NCBI RefSeq assembly: GCF_004367585.1 | Contig: NZ_CP038015.1 | Coordinates: forward strand, 124,001 to 188,000 | Reading direction: 5' to 3' | Source of the DNA: Paenisporosarcina antarctica | GTDB taxonomy: Bacteria; Bacillota; Bacilli; Bacillales_A; Planococcaceae | Length of the DNA stretch: 64,000 bases | Part shown: in pieces, positions 55,796 to 64,000 of the stretch | Position numbering within the stretch: the stretch's first letter is position 1 | Layout of the letters: the number at the start of each line of letters is the position of its first letter | Made by a program: the position numbers and the translations under genes | Notes under the pieces: generated by a model | Told to the model about the DNA's origin: nothing | Seen by the model: only the letters and a program-made list of their open reading frames with translations | The model's database searches: none

Positions 55796-57087
55796 TGTTT
55801 CAGACAATCTCCAACTTTATGCGCGTTGAAGATATACGAAATAAAATCCTATTCACTCTATTAATGTTAATTATTTTCCGTATTGGTACATTTATTCCTG
55901 TACCTAATGTTGATGCACAAGTATTACAAGCTACAGACCAATTTAGTTTGATCGGTTTCTTGAATACATTTGGTGGCGGTGCCCTTGCTAACTTTTCGAT
56001 TTTAGCTATGGGAATTATGCCGTACATCACTGCATCGATCATTGTACAATTGCTACAAATGGATGTTGTTCCGAAGTTTACGGAGTGGGCAAAACAAGGT
56101 GAAGTTGGAAGACGGAAACTTGCTCAGTTCACACGTTACTTCACAATCGGATTGGCTTTTATCCAAGCAATCGCGATGTCTTATGGATTTAACCAAATGT
56201 ATGGTGGTACGTTAATCCTTCAAGAAGGTGTATCAACATATATTGTTATCGCAATTGTGTTAACAGCTGGGACTGCATTCCTTCTTTGGTTATCTGAGCA
56301 GATTACTGCTAAAGGTGTTGGTAATGGTATTTCCATTATTATCTTTGCAGGTATCGTTGCAGCAATTCCGAGCGCTGCTAATCAAATCTATGCACAACAA
56401 ATAGATGGTGCTGGTGATGATCTATTCATCCGTATTGGTATTATGGTACTTCTTGTTTTAGCGATAATTGCTGTTACTGTAGGAGTTATTTACGTTCAAC
56501 AAGCGTTGCGTAAAATTCCGATTCAGTACGCAAAACGTGTTTCTGGTCCCGGTACTACTGGCGGCCAACAAACGCACTTACCGTTAAAAGTGAATGCTGC
56601 TGGGGTTATTCCAGTAATCTTTGCTGTTGCATTTATCATTACACCACAAACACTATCGACCTTCTTTGGAGAAAATAATGTAACGACTTTCATACAGAAC
56701 ACATTTGATTATTCAAAACCTGTGGGCATGCTCATATATGTTGCGTTAATCATGGCATTTACGTATTTCTATGCGTTCATCCAAGTGAATCCTGAAAACG
56801 TTGCAGATAATTTGAAAAAGCAAGGTGCTTATATTCCAGGAATTCGTCCAGGAAAAAACACACAAGACTATTTAACAACAGTTCTGTATCGTTTAACTTT
56901 CGTGGGTGCGATTTTCCTAGCACTAGTAGCAATTATGCCGATTTTGTTCATTAATTTCGCTGGTCTTCCAGCTTCTGCTCAAATCGGTGGAACAAGCTTG
57001 CTAATCGTTGTCGGTGTTGCACTGGAAACGATGAAACAGCTTGAAGCTCAACTAGTAAAACGTCACTACAAAGGCTTCATGAAATAA
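55795..57087 (+). CDS. secY: Preprotein translocase subunit SecY
   Basis: 430 aa, ten membrane segments. Channel of the SecYEG translocon, partner of SecE at 17900. The cytoplasmic loop blocks WAKQGEVGRRKLAQFTRYF and PGIRPGKNTQDYL are family signatures. One-base overlap with rplO. Confidence 0.97.
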   Translation: MFQTISNFMRVEDIRNKILFTLLMLIIFRIGTFIPVPNVDAQVLQATDQFSLIGFLNTFGGGALANFSILAMGIMPYITASIIVQLLQMDVVPKFTEWAKQGEVGRRKLAQFTRYFTIGLAFIQAIAMSYGFNQMYGGTLILQEGVSTYIVIAIVLTAGTAFLLWLSEQITAKGVGNGISIIIFAGIVAAIPSAANQIYAQQIDGAGDDLFIRIGIMVLLVLAIIAVTVGVIYVQQALRKIPIQYAKRVSGPGTTGGQQTHLPLKVNAAGVIPVIFAVAFIITPQTLSTFFGENNVTTFIQNTFDYSKPVGMLIYVALIMAFTYFYAFIQVNPENVADNLKKQGAYIPGIRPGKNTQDYLTTVLYRLTFVGAIFLALVAIMPILFINFAGLPASAQIGGTSLLIVVGVALETMKQLEAQLVKRHYKGFMK

Positions 57088-57123
57088 ATGTTTGGTTTAA
57101 AAGAACGATTTTGTTCCTATTAA

Positions 57124-57807
<684 letters not shown>

Positions 57808-57832
57808 TTTTAGCGGCACACTTGTAAACGAA

Positions 57833-58208
57833 ATTTATTTTCGAGAGCTGCAAAAGGAAATTATGCCCGATGTGCGCGAACGAAATAGTCAATGCTACGT
57901 CTAAGAGGATTCCTTGTCCTTTCGTGCATTTCTACTTCCGACAATGTATAATGGGTTTCGTGGAAGCATCTGTGTAACGGATATGTTGGAACTCATCTAA
58001 GGCATTCCGAGCGGTCGTTTTTACATGAGGGACAAGGTTCAAATTGGCTACTCAATAGGTTCTCAGAAACGAAATCCTACGGAGTTCCATTAGGACACCT
58101 CTCATGCAAAACAGAAATATGTTGAAACGAAAAGAGTCCATTTCGGATTTCGATTTGCGGAACATTCCGTTTGATTTGATGATGAGGACCAGATTTTTTA
58201 TACAGAAG
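57833..58208 (+). pseudogene. map: Probable remnant of map (methionine aminopeptidase)
   Basis: map occupies this slot between adk and infA in B. subtilis. No open frame is left, but Map-like pieces occur in order: RELQKEIMPDV (like the RELxxxIxPGV block), GYVGTHL (like the YVGHGxG...LHE block), KYVETK, and FAEHSV then, after a stop, DEDQIFYTE (like FEHTV.VTEDGP). The stretch is about half the normal gene length. Matches are short and were made by eye, so this is tentative; another Map gene must exist elsewhere. Confidence 0.42.
57945..57952 (+). promoter_or_regulatory. Possible -10 element upstream of infA
   Basis: TG followed by a perfect TATAAT, without a good -35. It could drive infA onward now that map is gone. 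Confidence 0.3.
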
Positions 58209-58221
58209 GGGGACAGGGCTG

Positions 58222-58440
58222 ATGGCGAAAGACGATGTAATTGAAGTCGAAGGAACAGTTGTTGAGACTTTGCCAAATGCGATGTTTAAGGTAAAATTGG
58301 AGAATGATCATACTATTCTTGCTCATGTTTCGGGCAAAATCCGTATGCACTTTATCCGTATTCTACCTGGGGATAAAGTCACAATTGAACTATCTCCTTA
58401 CGATTTAACTCGCGGTCGTATCACATACCGTTTTAAATAA
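58222..58440 (+). CDS. infA: Translation initiation factor IF-1
   Basis: 72 aa OB-fold protein filling the 30S A site during initiation. [20 protein letters not shown] start, exact family length. SD AAGGGGG. Confidence 0.97.
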   Translation: MAKDDVIEVEGTVVETLPNAMFKVKLENDHTILAHVSGKIRMHFIRILPGDKVTIELSPYDLTRGRITYRFK

Positions 58441-58477
58441 TCTTTTGCACTCCGGACCACTAAGGAGGTTAGGTTAG

Positions 58478-58591
<114 letters not shown>

Positions 58592-58614
58592 TTTGAAGGA
58601 GGTGCACGACACAC

Positions 58615-58980
58615 ATGGCTCGTATTGCTGGTGTTGACATTCCGCGCGATAAACGCGTTGTTATTTCATTAACATATATTTTCGGTATTGGTAAAACAAA
58701 TGCACAAAAAGCTTTAGCAAATGCTGGAGTGTCTGAAGATACACGCGTTCGTGATCTTACAGAAGACGAATTAAACAAAATTCGCGAAGCAATTGGTGCT
58801 TTCAAGGTAGAAGGTGACCTTCGCCGTGAAGTATCATTAAACATTAAGCGCTTGATGGAAATCGGTTCATTCCGTGGTATCCGTCATCGTAGAGGTTTAC
58901 CTGTTCGCGGTCAAAATACGAAGAACAATGCGCGTACGCGTAAAGGTCCTCGTAAAACAGTTGCTAACAAGAAAAAATAA
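58615..58980 (+). CDS. rpsM: Ribosomal protein S13
   Basis: 121 aa head protein contacting tRNAs and L5. [19 protein letters not shown] start and the basic tail [22 protein letters not shown]. Confidence 0.97.
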   Translation: MARIAGVDIPRDKRVVISLTYIFGIGKTNAQKALANAGVSEDTRVRDLTEDELNKIREAIGAFKVEGDLRREVSLNIKRLMEIGSFRGIRHRRGLPVRGQNTKNNARTRKGPRKTVANKKK

Positions 58981-59005
58981 TTAGTAAAGGAGGTTTCTTC
59001 CTAAC

Positions 59006-59395
59006 ATGGCACGTAAACAACAAACACGTAAGCGTCGTGTGAAAAAGAATATCGAATCTGGTATTGCTCACATCCGCTCAACATTTAACAACACTATTGT
59101 AACGATTACAGATATGCAAGGAAATGCGGTATCTTGGTCAAGTGCTGGTTCACTTGGTTTCAAAGGTTCTCGTAAATCAACACCATTTGCTGCGCAATTA
59201 GCTGCTGAAGCTGCTGCGAAGTCATCTGTTGAGCATGGTTTGAAGACGTTAGAAGTAACAGTAAAAGGTCCTGGTGCAGGTCGTGAAGCTGCAATTCGTG
59301 CACTTCAAGCTGCTGGTCTTGACGTTACAGCTATCAAAGATGTAACTCCAGTTCCACATAATGGTTGCCGTCCACCAAAACGTCGTCGCGTATAA
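59006..59395 (+). CDS. rpsK: Ribosomal protein S11
   Basis: 129 aa platform protein near the E site. [17 protein letters not shown] and [12 protein letters not shown] end. SD AAAGGAGG. Confidence 0.98.
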   Translation: MARKQQTRKRRVKKNIESGIAHIRSTFNNTIVTITDMQGNAVSWSSAGSLGFKGSRKSTPFAAQLAAEAAAKSSVEHGLKTLEVTVKGPGAGREAAIRALQAAGLDVTAIKDVTPVPHNGCRPPKRRRV

Positions 59396-59424
59396 TAAGT
59401 GCGTCTCAATTTAATTGTTTGAGA

Positions 59425-59492
59425 ACATCATTTCTTGTACACACTGAGTTGTGCAATCACCGATAAGTCTAGTGCTATCGATTTCATGATGG
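59425..59492 (+). other. Predicted branched RNA fold, rpsK-rpoA gap
   Basis: CATCAT (59426-31) pairs with ATGATG (59486-91) and encloses two hairpins: TTG..CAC/GTG..CAA and CGATA/TATCG. This would form a three-way junction about 40 nt before the rpoA start. Helices are short. Confidence 0.3.
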
Positions 59493-59535
59493 AACGAACC
59501 TATACAATTGATGTTTTGAAGGAGGGTAAATTTAA

Positions 59536-60480
59536 ATGATCGAAATTGAAAAACCAAAGATTGAAACGGTTGAAATCAGCGAAGGTGCCAAATTTGGTAA
59601 GTTTGTTGTAGAACCGCTTGAACGAGGATATGGAAACACATTAGGTAATTCACTACGTCGTATCCTATTGTCATCTTTACCAGGAGCTGCAGTAACTTCT
59701 ATTCAAGTTGATGGCGTTCTTCACGAGTTCTCTACTATTGAGGGTGTTGTTGAAGATGTCGCTTCAGTGATTATGAATGTGAAGAAATTAGCTCTTAAAA
59801 TCTACTCTGATGAAGAAAAAGTCATTGAGATTGATATTAAAGGTGATGGCCAGGTTACAGCTGCTGACATTACACATGACAGTGATGTAGAAATTTTAAA
59901 TCCTGATCTCTATATTGCAACAATTGGTAAAAATGGTCATTTGCGTATGCGTATGTATGCACAACGCGGCCGCGGTTACACTCCTGCTGATCAAAACAAA
60001 CGTGAGGATCTTCCTATCGGCGTGATCCCAATCGATTCTATTTATACTCCAGTTTCACGCGTCAATTTTCAAGTAGAAAATACACGTGTTGGTCAAATGA
60101 CTAATTACGATAAACTTTCTCTTGATGTTTGGACAGATGGCAGCATCGGTCCAAAAGAGGCGATTTCGCTTGGTGCGAAAATTTTAACTGAGCATTTAAA
60201 CATCTTCGTTGGGATGACAGATGAGGCAAAAACTGCTGAAATCATGGTTGAAAAAGAAGAAGATCAAAAAGAAAAAGTGCTGGAGATGACTATCGAAGAG
60301 CTTGATCTTTCTGTTCGTTCTTACAACTGCTTGAAACGCGCAGGTATTAATACAGTACTTGAATTAGCTAGCAAGTCAGAAGACGACATGATGAAAGTTC
60401 GTAACCTTGGACGTAAATCACTAGAAGAAGTTAAAGCAAAGTTAGAAGACCTTGGCTTAGGATTACGCAAAGAGGACTAA
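59536..60480 (+). CDS. rpoA: RNA polymerase alpha subunit
   Basis: 314 aa. N-terminal assembly domain ([20 protein letters not shown]) and C-terminal DNA/regulator-binding domain ([19 protein letters not shown]). The 140-bp gap after rpsK contains a predicted fold. SD GAAGGAGGG. Confidence 0.98.
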   Translation: MIEIEKPKIETVEISEGAKFGKFVVEPLERGYGNTLGNSLRRILLSSLPGAAVTSIQVDGVLHEFSTIEGVVEDVASVIMNVKKLALKIYSDEEKVIEIDIKGDGQVTAADITHDSDVEILNPDLYIATIGKNGHLRMRMYAQRGRGYTPADQNKREDLPIGVIPIDSIYTPVSRVNFQVENTRVGQMTNYDKLSLDVWTDGSIGPKEAISLGAKILTEHLNIFVGMTDEAKTAEIMVEKEEDQKEKVLEMTIEELDLSVRSYNCLKRAGINTVLELASKSEDDMMKVRNLGRKSLEEVKAKLEDLGLGLRKED

Positions 60481-60530
60481 ACGACTTTTGATATAAAGAA
60501 ATTACTATTTAACAAAGGAGGTAAACATCT

Positions 60531-60911
60531 ATGGGTTACAGAAAACTTGGTCGTACAAGTTCTCAACGTAAAGCGATGTTACGTGACTTAACAACTGATT
60601 TGATCATCAACGAACGTATTCAAACGACAGAAGCTCGTGCGAAAGAACTTCGTTCAGTTTGTGAAAAAATGATTACATTAGGTAAACGTGGAGATTTGCA
60701 TGCACGCCGTCAAGCTGCATCATATATTCGTCGTGAACTAGTGAACGTTACTGATGCTGAAGGCAATGAATCAACAGTTTATGCTTTGCAAAAATTGTTT
60801 GATGATGTAGCACCACGCTACGCTGAACGTCAAGGCGGATACACACGTATTATGAAAATGGGACCTCGTCGTGGAGACGGAGCACCTGTTGTAGTGATTG
60901 AATTAGTTTAG
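60531..60911 (+). CDS. rplQ: Ribosomal protein L17
   Basis: 126 aa, slightly longer than the ~120 of B. subtilis owing to a DAEGNES insertion region. [20 protein letters not shown] start. Last gene of the alpha operon; SD AAAGGAGG. Confidence 0.97.
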   Translation: MGYRKLGRTSSQRKAMLRDLTTDLIINERIQTTEARAKELRSVCEKMITLGKRGDLHARRQAASYIRRELVNVTDAEGNESTVYALQKLFDDVAPRYAERQGGYTRIMKMGPRRGDGAPVVVIELV

Positions 60912-60923
60912 TCCTTACAATTC

Positions 60924-60962
60924 GAAGAGGGTTCTAGGTTAGTAGCCGCCCTCTTCTTTTTT
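60924..60962 (+). terminator. Terminator after rplQ
   Basis: GAAGAGGG and CCCTCTTC around a 17-nt interior, then TTTTTT. Ends the ribosomal cluster. Confidence 0.85.
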
Positions 60963-61023
60963 AAAAAAGATTTATACGACTATGAAAAGCAGAGCGTTAT
61001 GATGAGCGGACCTTTTTTGGTAG

Positions 61024-61131
61024 CGTCTCGTCTAGCTCTTCGCACCTCATTCACGTAGACGGTCTGAGCAACCGAATACGAGACAGATATAGAAGAGCGC
61101 ATTTCTCTGAATGAGGTGCGCGCTTTTTTAT
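61024..61131 (+). ncRNA. Candidate structured leader upstream of ecfA1
   Basis: Three helices can form, and they cross one another: GTCTCGT/ACGAGAC (61025-31 with 61078-84), GCTCTTC/GAAGAGC (61035-41 with 61092-98), and CGCACCTCATTCA/TGAATGAGGTGCG (61041-53 with 61108-120, 13 bp perfect). A local hairpin GCGCATTTC/GAGGTGCGC just before TTTTTTT would be a terminator, and it competes with the 13-bp helix. This is the architecture of an attenuator or riboswitch. I do not recognise a known class. Confidence 0.5.
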
Positions 61132-61204
61132 TTGTATTAATATAAATTGAATGGTAAAGAGTTTTGAGTTTAGTTTAGCTTAGTTAGAGGAGGTCTTTTA
61201 TCTC

Positions 61205-62050
61205 ATGAATGAAATTTTATCTTTACACGATGTTAGCTATACATATTCACCACAAGAAACTGAAATGCGTAAAGCACTAGAAGGAATTTCTTTCTCTGTC
61301 TACGATGGCGAGTGGATTGCAATCGTTGGTCATAATGGTTCAGGTAAATCCACAATGGCGAAACTCATGAATGGCCTGTTGTTTCCTCAAAATGGGGAAG
61401 TGCGAGTTCTTGGTGAGACGCTCAATGAAGAAAACTTATGGGCTATTCGTTCGCAAATGGGCATGGTGTTTCAAAATCCAGACAATCAATTTGTCGGTGC
61501 AACCGTGCAGGACGATGTCGCTTTTGCTTTAGAAAATAATGGAATTCCTTTTATAGAGATGGTTGAACGTGTCCATGATTCACTTGCTCAAGTGAAAATG
61601 GAGAAATTTTTAGATAGTGAACCCCATCATTTATCCGGTGGTCAAAAGCAACGTGTGGCCATTGCAGGTGCACTTGCTTTAAAGCCGAGGATATTAATAA
61701 TGGATGAGGCCACTTCGATGCTTGATCCACAAGGCCGCGAAGAAGTATTAACGACGGTACAACGCTTACGACAAGAAACACATTTAACTGTGTTGTCGAT
61801 CACACATGATCTTGAAGAAGCATTACTCGCAGATCGAATTCTTGTGTTAAATGATGGACATATTTATGCGCAAGGCACACCAGATGAAATATTTTCGCGT
61901 GGAGAAGAGTTAATTGAGCTTGGGCTAGATTTGCCTTTTGCTTTGAAGTTAAGCAAGCTTATGCGTGCAAATGGAATTGACTTAAAAGATGAGCATATGT
62001 CAGTACAAGGGTTGGTGAATGATGTATGGACATCCAACTTCAACAAGTAG
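61205..62050 (+). CDS. ecfA1: ECF transporter ATPase EcfA1
   Basis: 281 aa. Walker A GHNGSGKST (42-50), Q-loop VFQNPDNQF, ABC signature LSGGQKQRVA, Walker B ILIMDEATSMLDP. Part of the shared energising module that powers several vitamin-binding S components. Conserved place after rplQ. A 25-bp overlap with ecfA2 supports coupled synthesis. Confidence 0.95.
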   Translation: MNEILSLHDVSYTYSPQETEMRKALEGISFSVYDGEWIAIVGHNGSGKSTMAKLMNGLLFPQNGEVRVLGETLNEENLWAIRSQMGMVFQNPDNQFVGATVQDDVAFALENNGIPFIEMVERVHDSLAQVKMEKFLDSEPHHLSGGQKQRVAIAGALALKPRILIMDEATSMLDPQGREEVLTTVQRLRQETHLTVLSITHDLEEALLADRILVLNDGHIYAQGTPDEIFSRGEELIELGLDLPFALKLSKLMRANGIDLKDEHMSVQGLVNDVWTSNFNK

Positions 62051-62898
62051 GATACTCTTACTCAAAAGGTACGCCTTTTGAAAAGCGCGCACTCGTCGAT
62101 GTGAATTTACACATAAAGTCAGGTTCATATCATGCAATTATTGGTCATACAGGTTCTGGAAAGTCGACCTTACTTCAACATTTAAATGCGTTGTTAAAAC
62201 CAACTGAAGGGGAAGTTAGGATTGGAGATTTGACGATTCAGGCTGGTAAGCGAGTAAAGAATTTAAAGCCGGTCCGACAGCAAATTGGGATAGTCTTTCA
62301 ATTCCCTGAGCAGCAACTGTTTGATGAGACCGTGTTAAAAGATATTATGTTTGGTCCATTAAATTATGGTGTGCCTAAAGAAGAGGCGGAGCGACGTGCA
62401 CGCGTCTTAGTTGAGCAATTAGGTTTACCTAAAGACGTGCTTGATAAATCGCCGTTTGATTTGTCAGGAGGTCAAATGCGTCGTGTGGCCATTGCGGGTG
62501 TGTTAGCGATGGAACCAAGTATATTGGTATTAGACGAACCCACGGCAGGGTTAGATCCACGAGGACGTCAGGAAATCATGGAGTTATTCCACAAACTACA
62601 TGTGGAAAAAGGGCTAACCACAATTTTGGTTACACACTCTATGGAGGATGCAGCACGATATTCAGATCGTGTCAGTATCATGCATCATGGAAGATGTGTA
62701 CTTAGTGGAGACCCGATTGAAATATTTGGTAATGAAGAGAGGCTTGCCGAATTTCAATTAGCTGCACCGCGAGTCGTACGTTTTCAGCGTGAATTTGAAG
62801 CGTTACTCGGTTATCCATTAGCTAAACTATGCTTGACAGAAGAACAGTTAGTTGCAGAAATAGCTCATGCTGTCCAAGGGGAGAGTGAGCCCATATGA
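62026..62898 (+). CDS. ecfA2: ECF transporter ATPase EcfA2
   Basis: 290 aa. Walker A GHTGSGKST (40-48), Q-loop VFQFPEQQLF, signature LSGGQMRRVA, Walker B ILVLDEPTAGLDP. The C-terminal extension is typical of EcfA2 and contacts EcfT. ATG lies inside ecfA1. Confidence 0.95.
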   Translation: MDIQLQQVGYSYSKGTPFEKRALVDVNLHIKSGSYHAIIGHTGSGKSTLLQHLNALLKPTEGEVRIGDLTIQAGKRVKNLKPVRQQIGIVFQFPEQQLFDETVLKDIMFGPLNYGVPKEEAERRARVLVEQLGLPKDVLDKSPFDLSGGQMRRVAIAGVLAMEPSILVLDEPTAGLDPRGRQEIMELFHKLHVEKGLTTILVTHSMEDAARYSDRVSIMHHGRCVLSGDPIEIFGNEERLAEFQLAAPRVVRFQREFEALLGYPLAKLCLTEEQLVAEIAHAVQGESEPI

Positions 62899-63692
62899 TG
62901 GAGAAAATGATTTTTGGTCGTTATATTCCTGGGAATTCATTCATTCATAAATTAGACCCTCGTTCAAAACTGCTATTTGTATTCTTATTTATTGCGATTG
63001 TCTTTATTGCAAATAATGCGATTACCTATGTAATGTTACTAGCATTCACTTTAGTCACGGTCTTATTTTCGCGTATACGATTGTATTTCTTAATTAATGG
63101 GTTAAAGCCTATTTTATTCTTACTCATTTTCACTTTCTTACTTCATATTTTTTTTACAAAAGAAGGAGAATTATTGTTTAAGTGGCAATTTATTTCAGTG
63201 TATGAAGAAGGATTAAAACAAGGTATTTTCATTTCAGTCCGTTTTCTAGTATTAGTATTCACCACGTCTATCCTAACGTTGACGACTTCACCAATCTCTA
63301 TTACTGATGGGATGGAAATGTTGTTAAAACCATTTAAACGCTTTAAATTGCCTGTCCATGAACTCGCATTAATGATGTCGATTTCGTTACGCTTTATTCC
63401 AACATTAATGGATGAGACTGATAAAATTTTGAAAGCTCAAATGGCTAGAGGGTCCGATATTAGTTCGGGACCAGTTAAAGAACGTATAAAAGCTGTTGTT
63501 CCTTTGTTAATTCCTTTATTCGTAAGTGCGTTTAAACGTGCGGAAGATTTAGCGGTCGCGATGGAAGTGCGTGGTTACCGAGGGGGAGAGGGAAGAACTC
63601 GGTATCGCCAATTGAAATGGGATTGGCAAGATTCTTTCATACTTATCTTGTTAGGGGCTTTCGCATTAACACTTGGGTGGTTAAGGTCATAA
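62895..63692 (+). CDS. ecfT: ECF transporter transmembrane subunit EcfT
   Basis: 265 aa. About five to six membrane spans, and the two Ala/Val-Arg-Gly motifs of coupling helices (MARGSDISSG and MEVRGYRGG) that link to the ATPases. ATG overlaps the ecfA2 stop; a second ATG follows directly. Completes the EcfA1-A2-T module; no S component is in the window. Confidence 0.95.
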   Translation: MMEKMIFGRYIPGNSFIHKLDPRSKLLFVFLFIAIVFIANNAITYVMLLAFTLVTVLFSRIRLYFLINGLKPILFLLIFTFLLHIFFTKEGELLFKWQFISVYEEGLKQGIFISVRFLVLVFTTSILTLTTSPISITDGMEMLLKPFKRFKLPVHELALMMSISLRFIPTLMDETDKILKAQMARGSDISSGPVKERIKAVVPLLIPLFVSAFKRAEDLAVAMEVRGYRGGEGRTRYRQLKWDWQDSFILILLGAFALTLGWLRS

Positions 63693-63710
63693 ACCAAGGA
63701 GGAACCGGCA

Positions 63711-64000
63711 ATGAAGCGTTTAAAAGCAATCATCATGTATGACGGATTTGGTTTTGCTGGTTATCAAATACAGCCCAATGCACGTACTGTTCAACACGAG
63801 TTAGAAAAAGTACTCACTAAAATGCATAAAGGCATGAACGTCCGAGTTGTTGCAAGTGGGCGAACAGATGCTGGTGTACATGCAATTGGACAAGTCATTC
63901 ATTTTGACACAGCTCTGCAATTCCCGATAACTCGCTGGCAACGGGCACTCAATGTGCAACTTCCCGGAGATATCCGAGTCCTCTCTGTAGAAGAAGTTTC
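63711..64000 (+). CDS. truA: tRNA pseudouridine synthase A (5' part)
   Basis: Open to the window edge, 96 full codons seen. Makes pseudouridine at tRNA positions 38-40. Catalytic Asp53 lies in [10 protein letters not shown], preceded by [22 protein letters not shown], 18 bp after ecfT. In B. subtilis rplM and rpsI follow. Confidence 0.95.
   Translation, partial: MKRLKAIIMYDGFGFAGYQIQPNARTVQHELEKVLTKMHKGMNVRVVASGRTDAGVHAIGQVIHFDTALQFPITRWQRALNVQLPGDIRVLSVEEV

Overview
The window is a contiguous low-GC Gram-positive (Bacillales) chromosome segment. Gene order follows the Bacillus subtilis ctsR-to-truA region almost gene for gene. The proteins are Bacillus-like (RadA with KNRFG, SigH, short McsA/McsB, zinc-type S14). 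Gene order, moderate AT-richness and family-typical intergenic repeats make a spore-former of the Planococcaceae/Caryophanaceae (Sporosarcina, Paenisporosarcina, Psychrobacillus-like) the best guess; this placement is inference.

Layout. 1-2577: accessory stretch with two direct copies of a hairpin repeat, a leftward cluster of tiny membrane-type ORFs and one rightward DUF5412-like gene. 2578-8570: CtsR-controlled stress operon (ctsR-mcsA-mcsB-clpC), then radA. 8738-12594: yacL, ispD, ispF, gltX; disA, which lies between radA and yacL in B. subtilis, is absent. 12650-16906: Cys T-box, cysE, cysS, mrnC, rlmB, rae1. 16911-18726: sigH, a decayed rpmG, secE, nusG. 18739-29524: rplK-rplA (each preceded by an L1-site-like leader), L10 leader, rplJ-rplL, rsmC-like gene, rpoB-rpoC. 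29586-34392: rplGB, rpsL, rpsG, fusA, tuf.

34441-46350 departs from the usual order. A complete branched-chain amino acid operon (ilvB-ilvH-ilvC-leuA-leuB-leuC-leuD-ilvA) with its own cre site, promoter and T-box sits between the str operon (tuf) and the S10 operon (rpsJ). It is bracketed by two inverted copies of a ~142-bp element, each made of six 20-21-bp units. A YuiF-type transporter gene follows. The terminal ilvA is frameshifted near its start.

46451-60911: S10-spc-alpha cluster from rpsJ to rplQ, including secY, adk, infA, rpmJ and rpoA. map, normally between adk and infA, is reduced to a remnant. 60912-64000: a structured leader or terminator region, the ECF energising module (ecfA1-ecfA2-ecfT) and the 5' part of truA, which runs off the window.

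Together these genes supply the ribosome and RNA polymerase core, cysteine and branched-chain amino acid synthesis controlled by tRNA charging, regulated proteolysis, isoprenoid precursors and vitamin uptake. The most unusual observations are the bracketed ilv-leu insertion, three losses from an otherwise frozen gene order (disA, rpmG, map), and a candidate switch-like RNA upstream of ecfA1.
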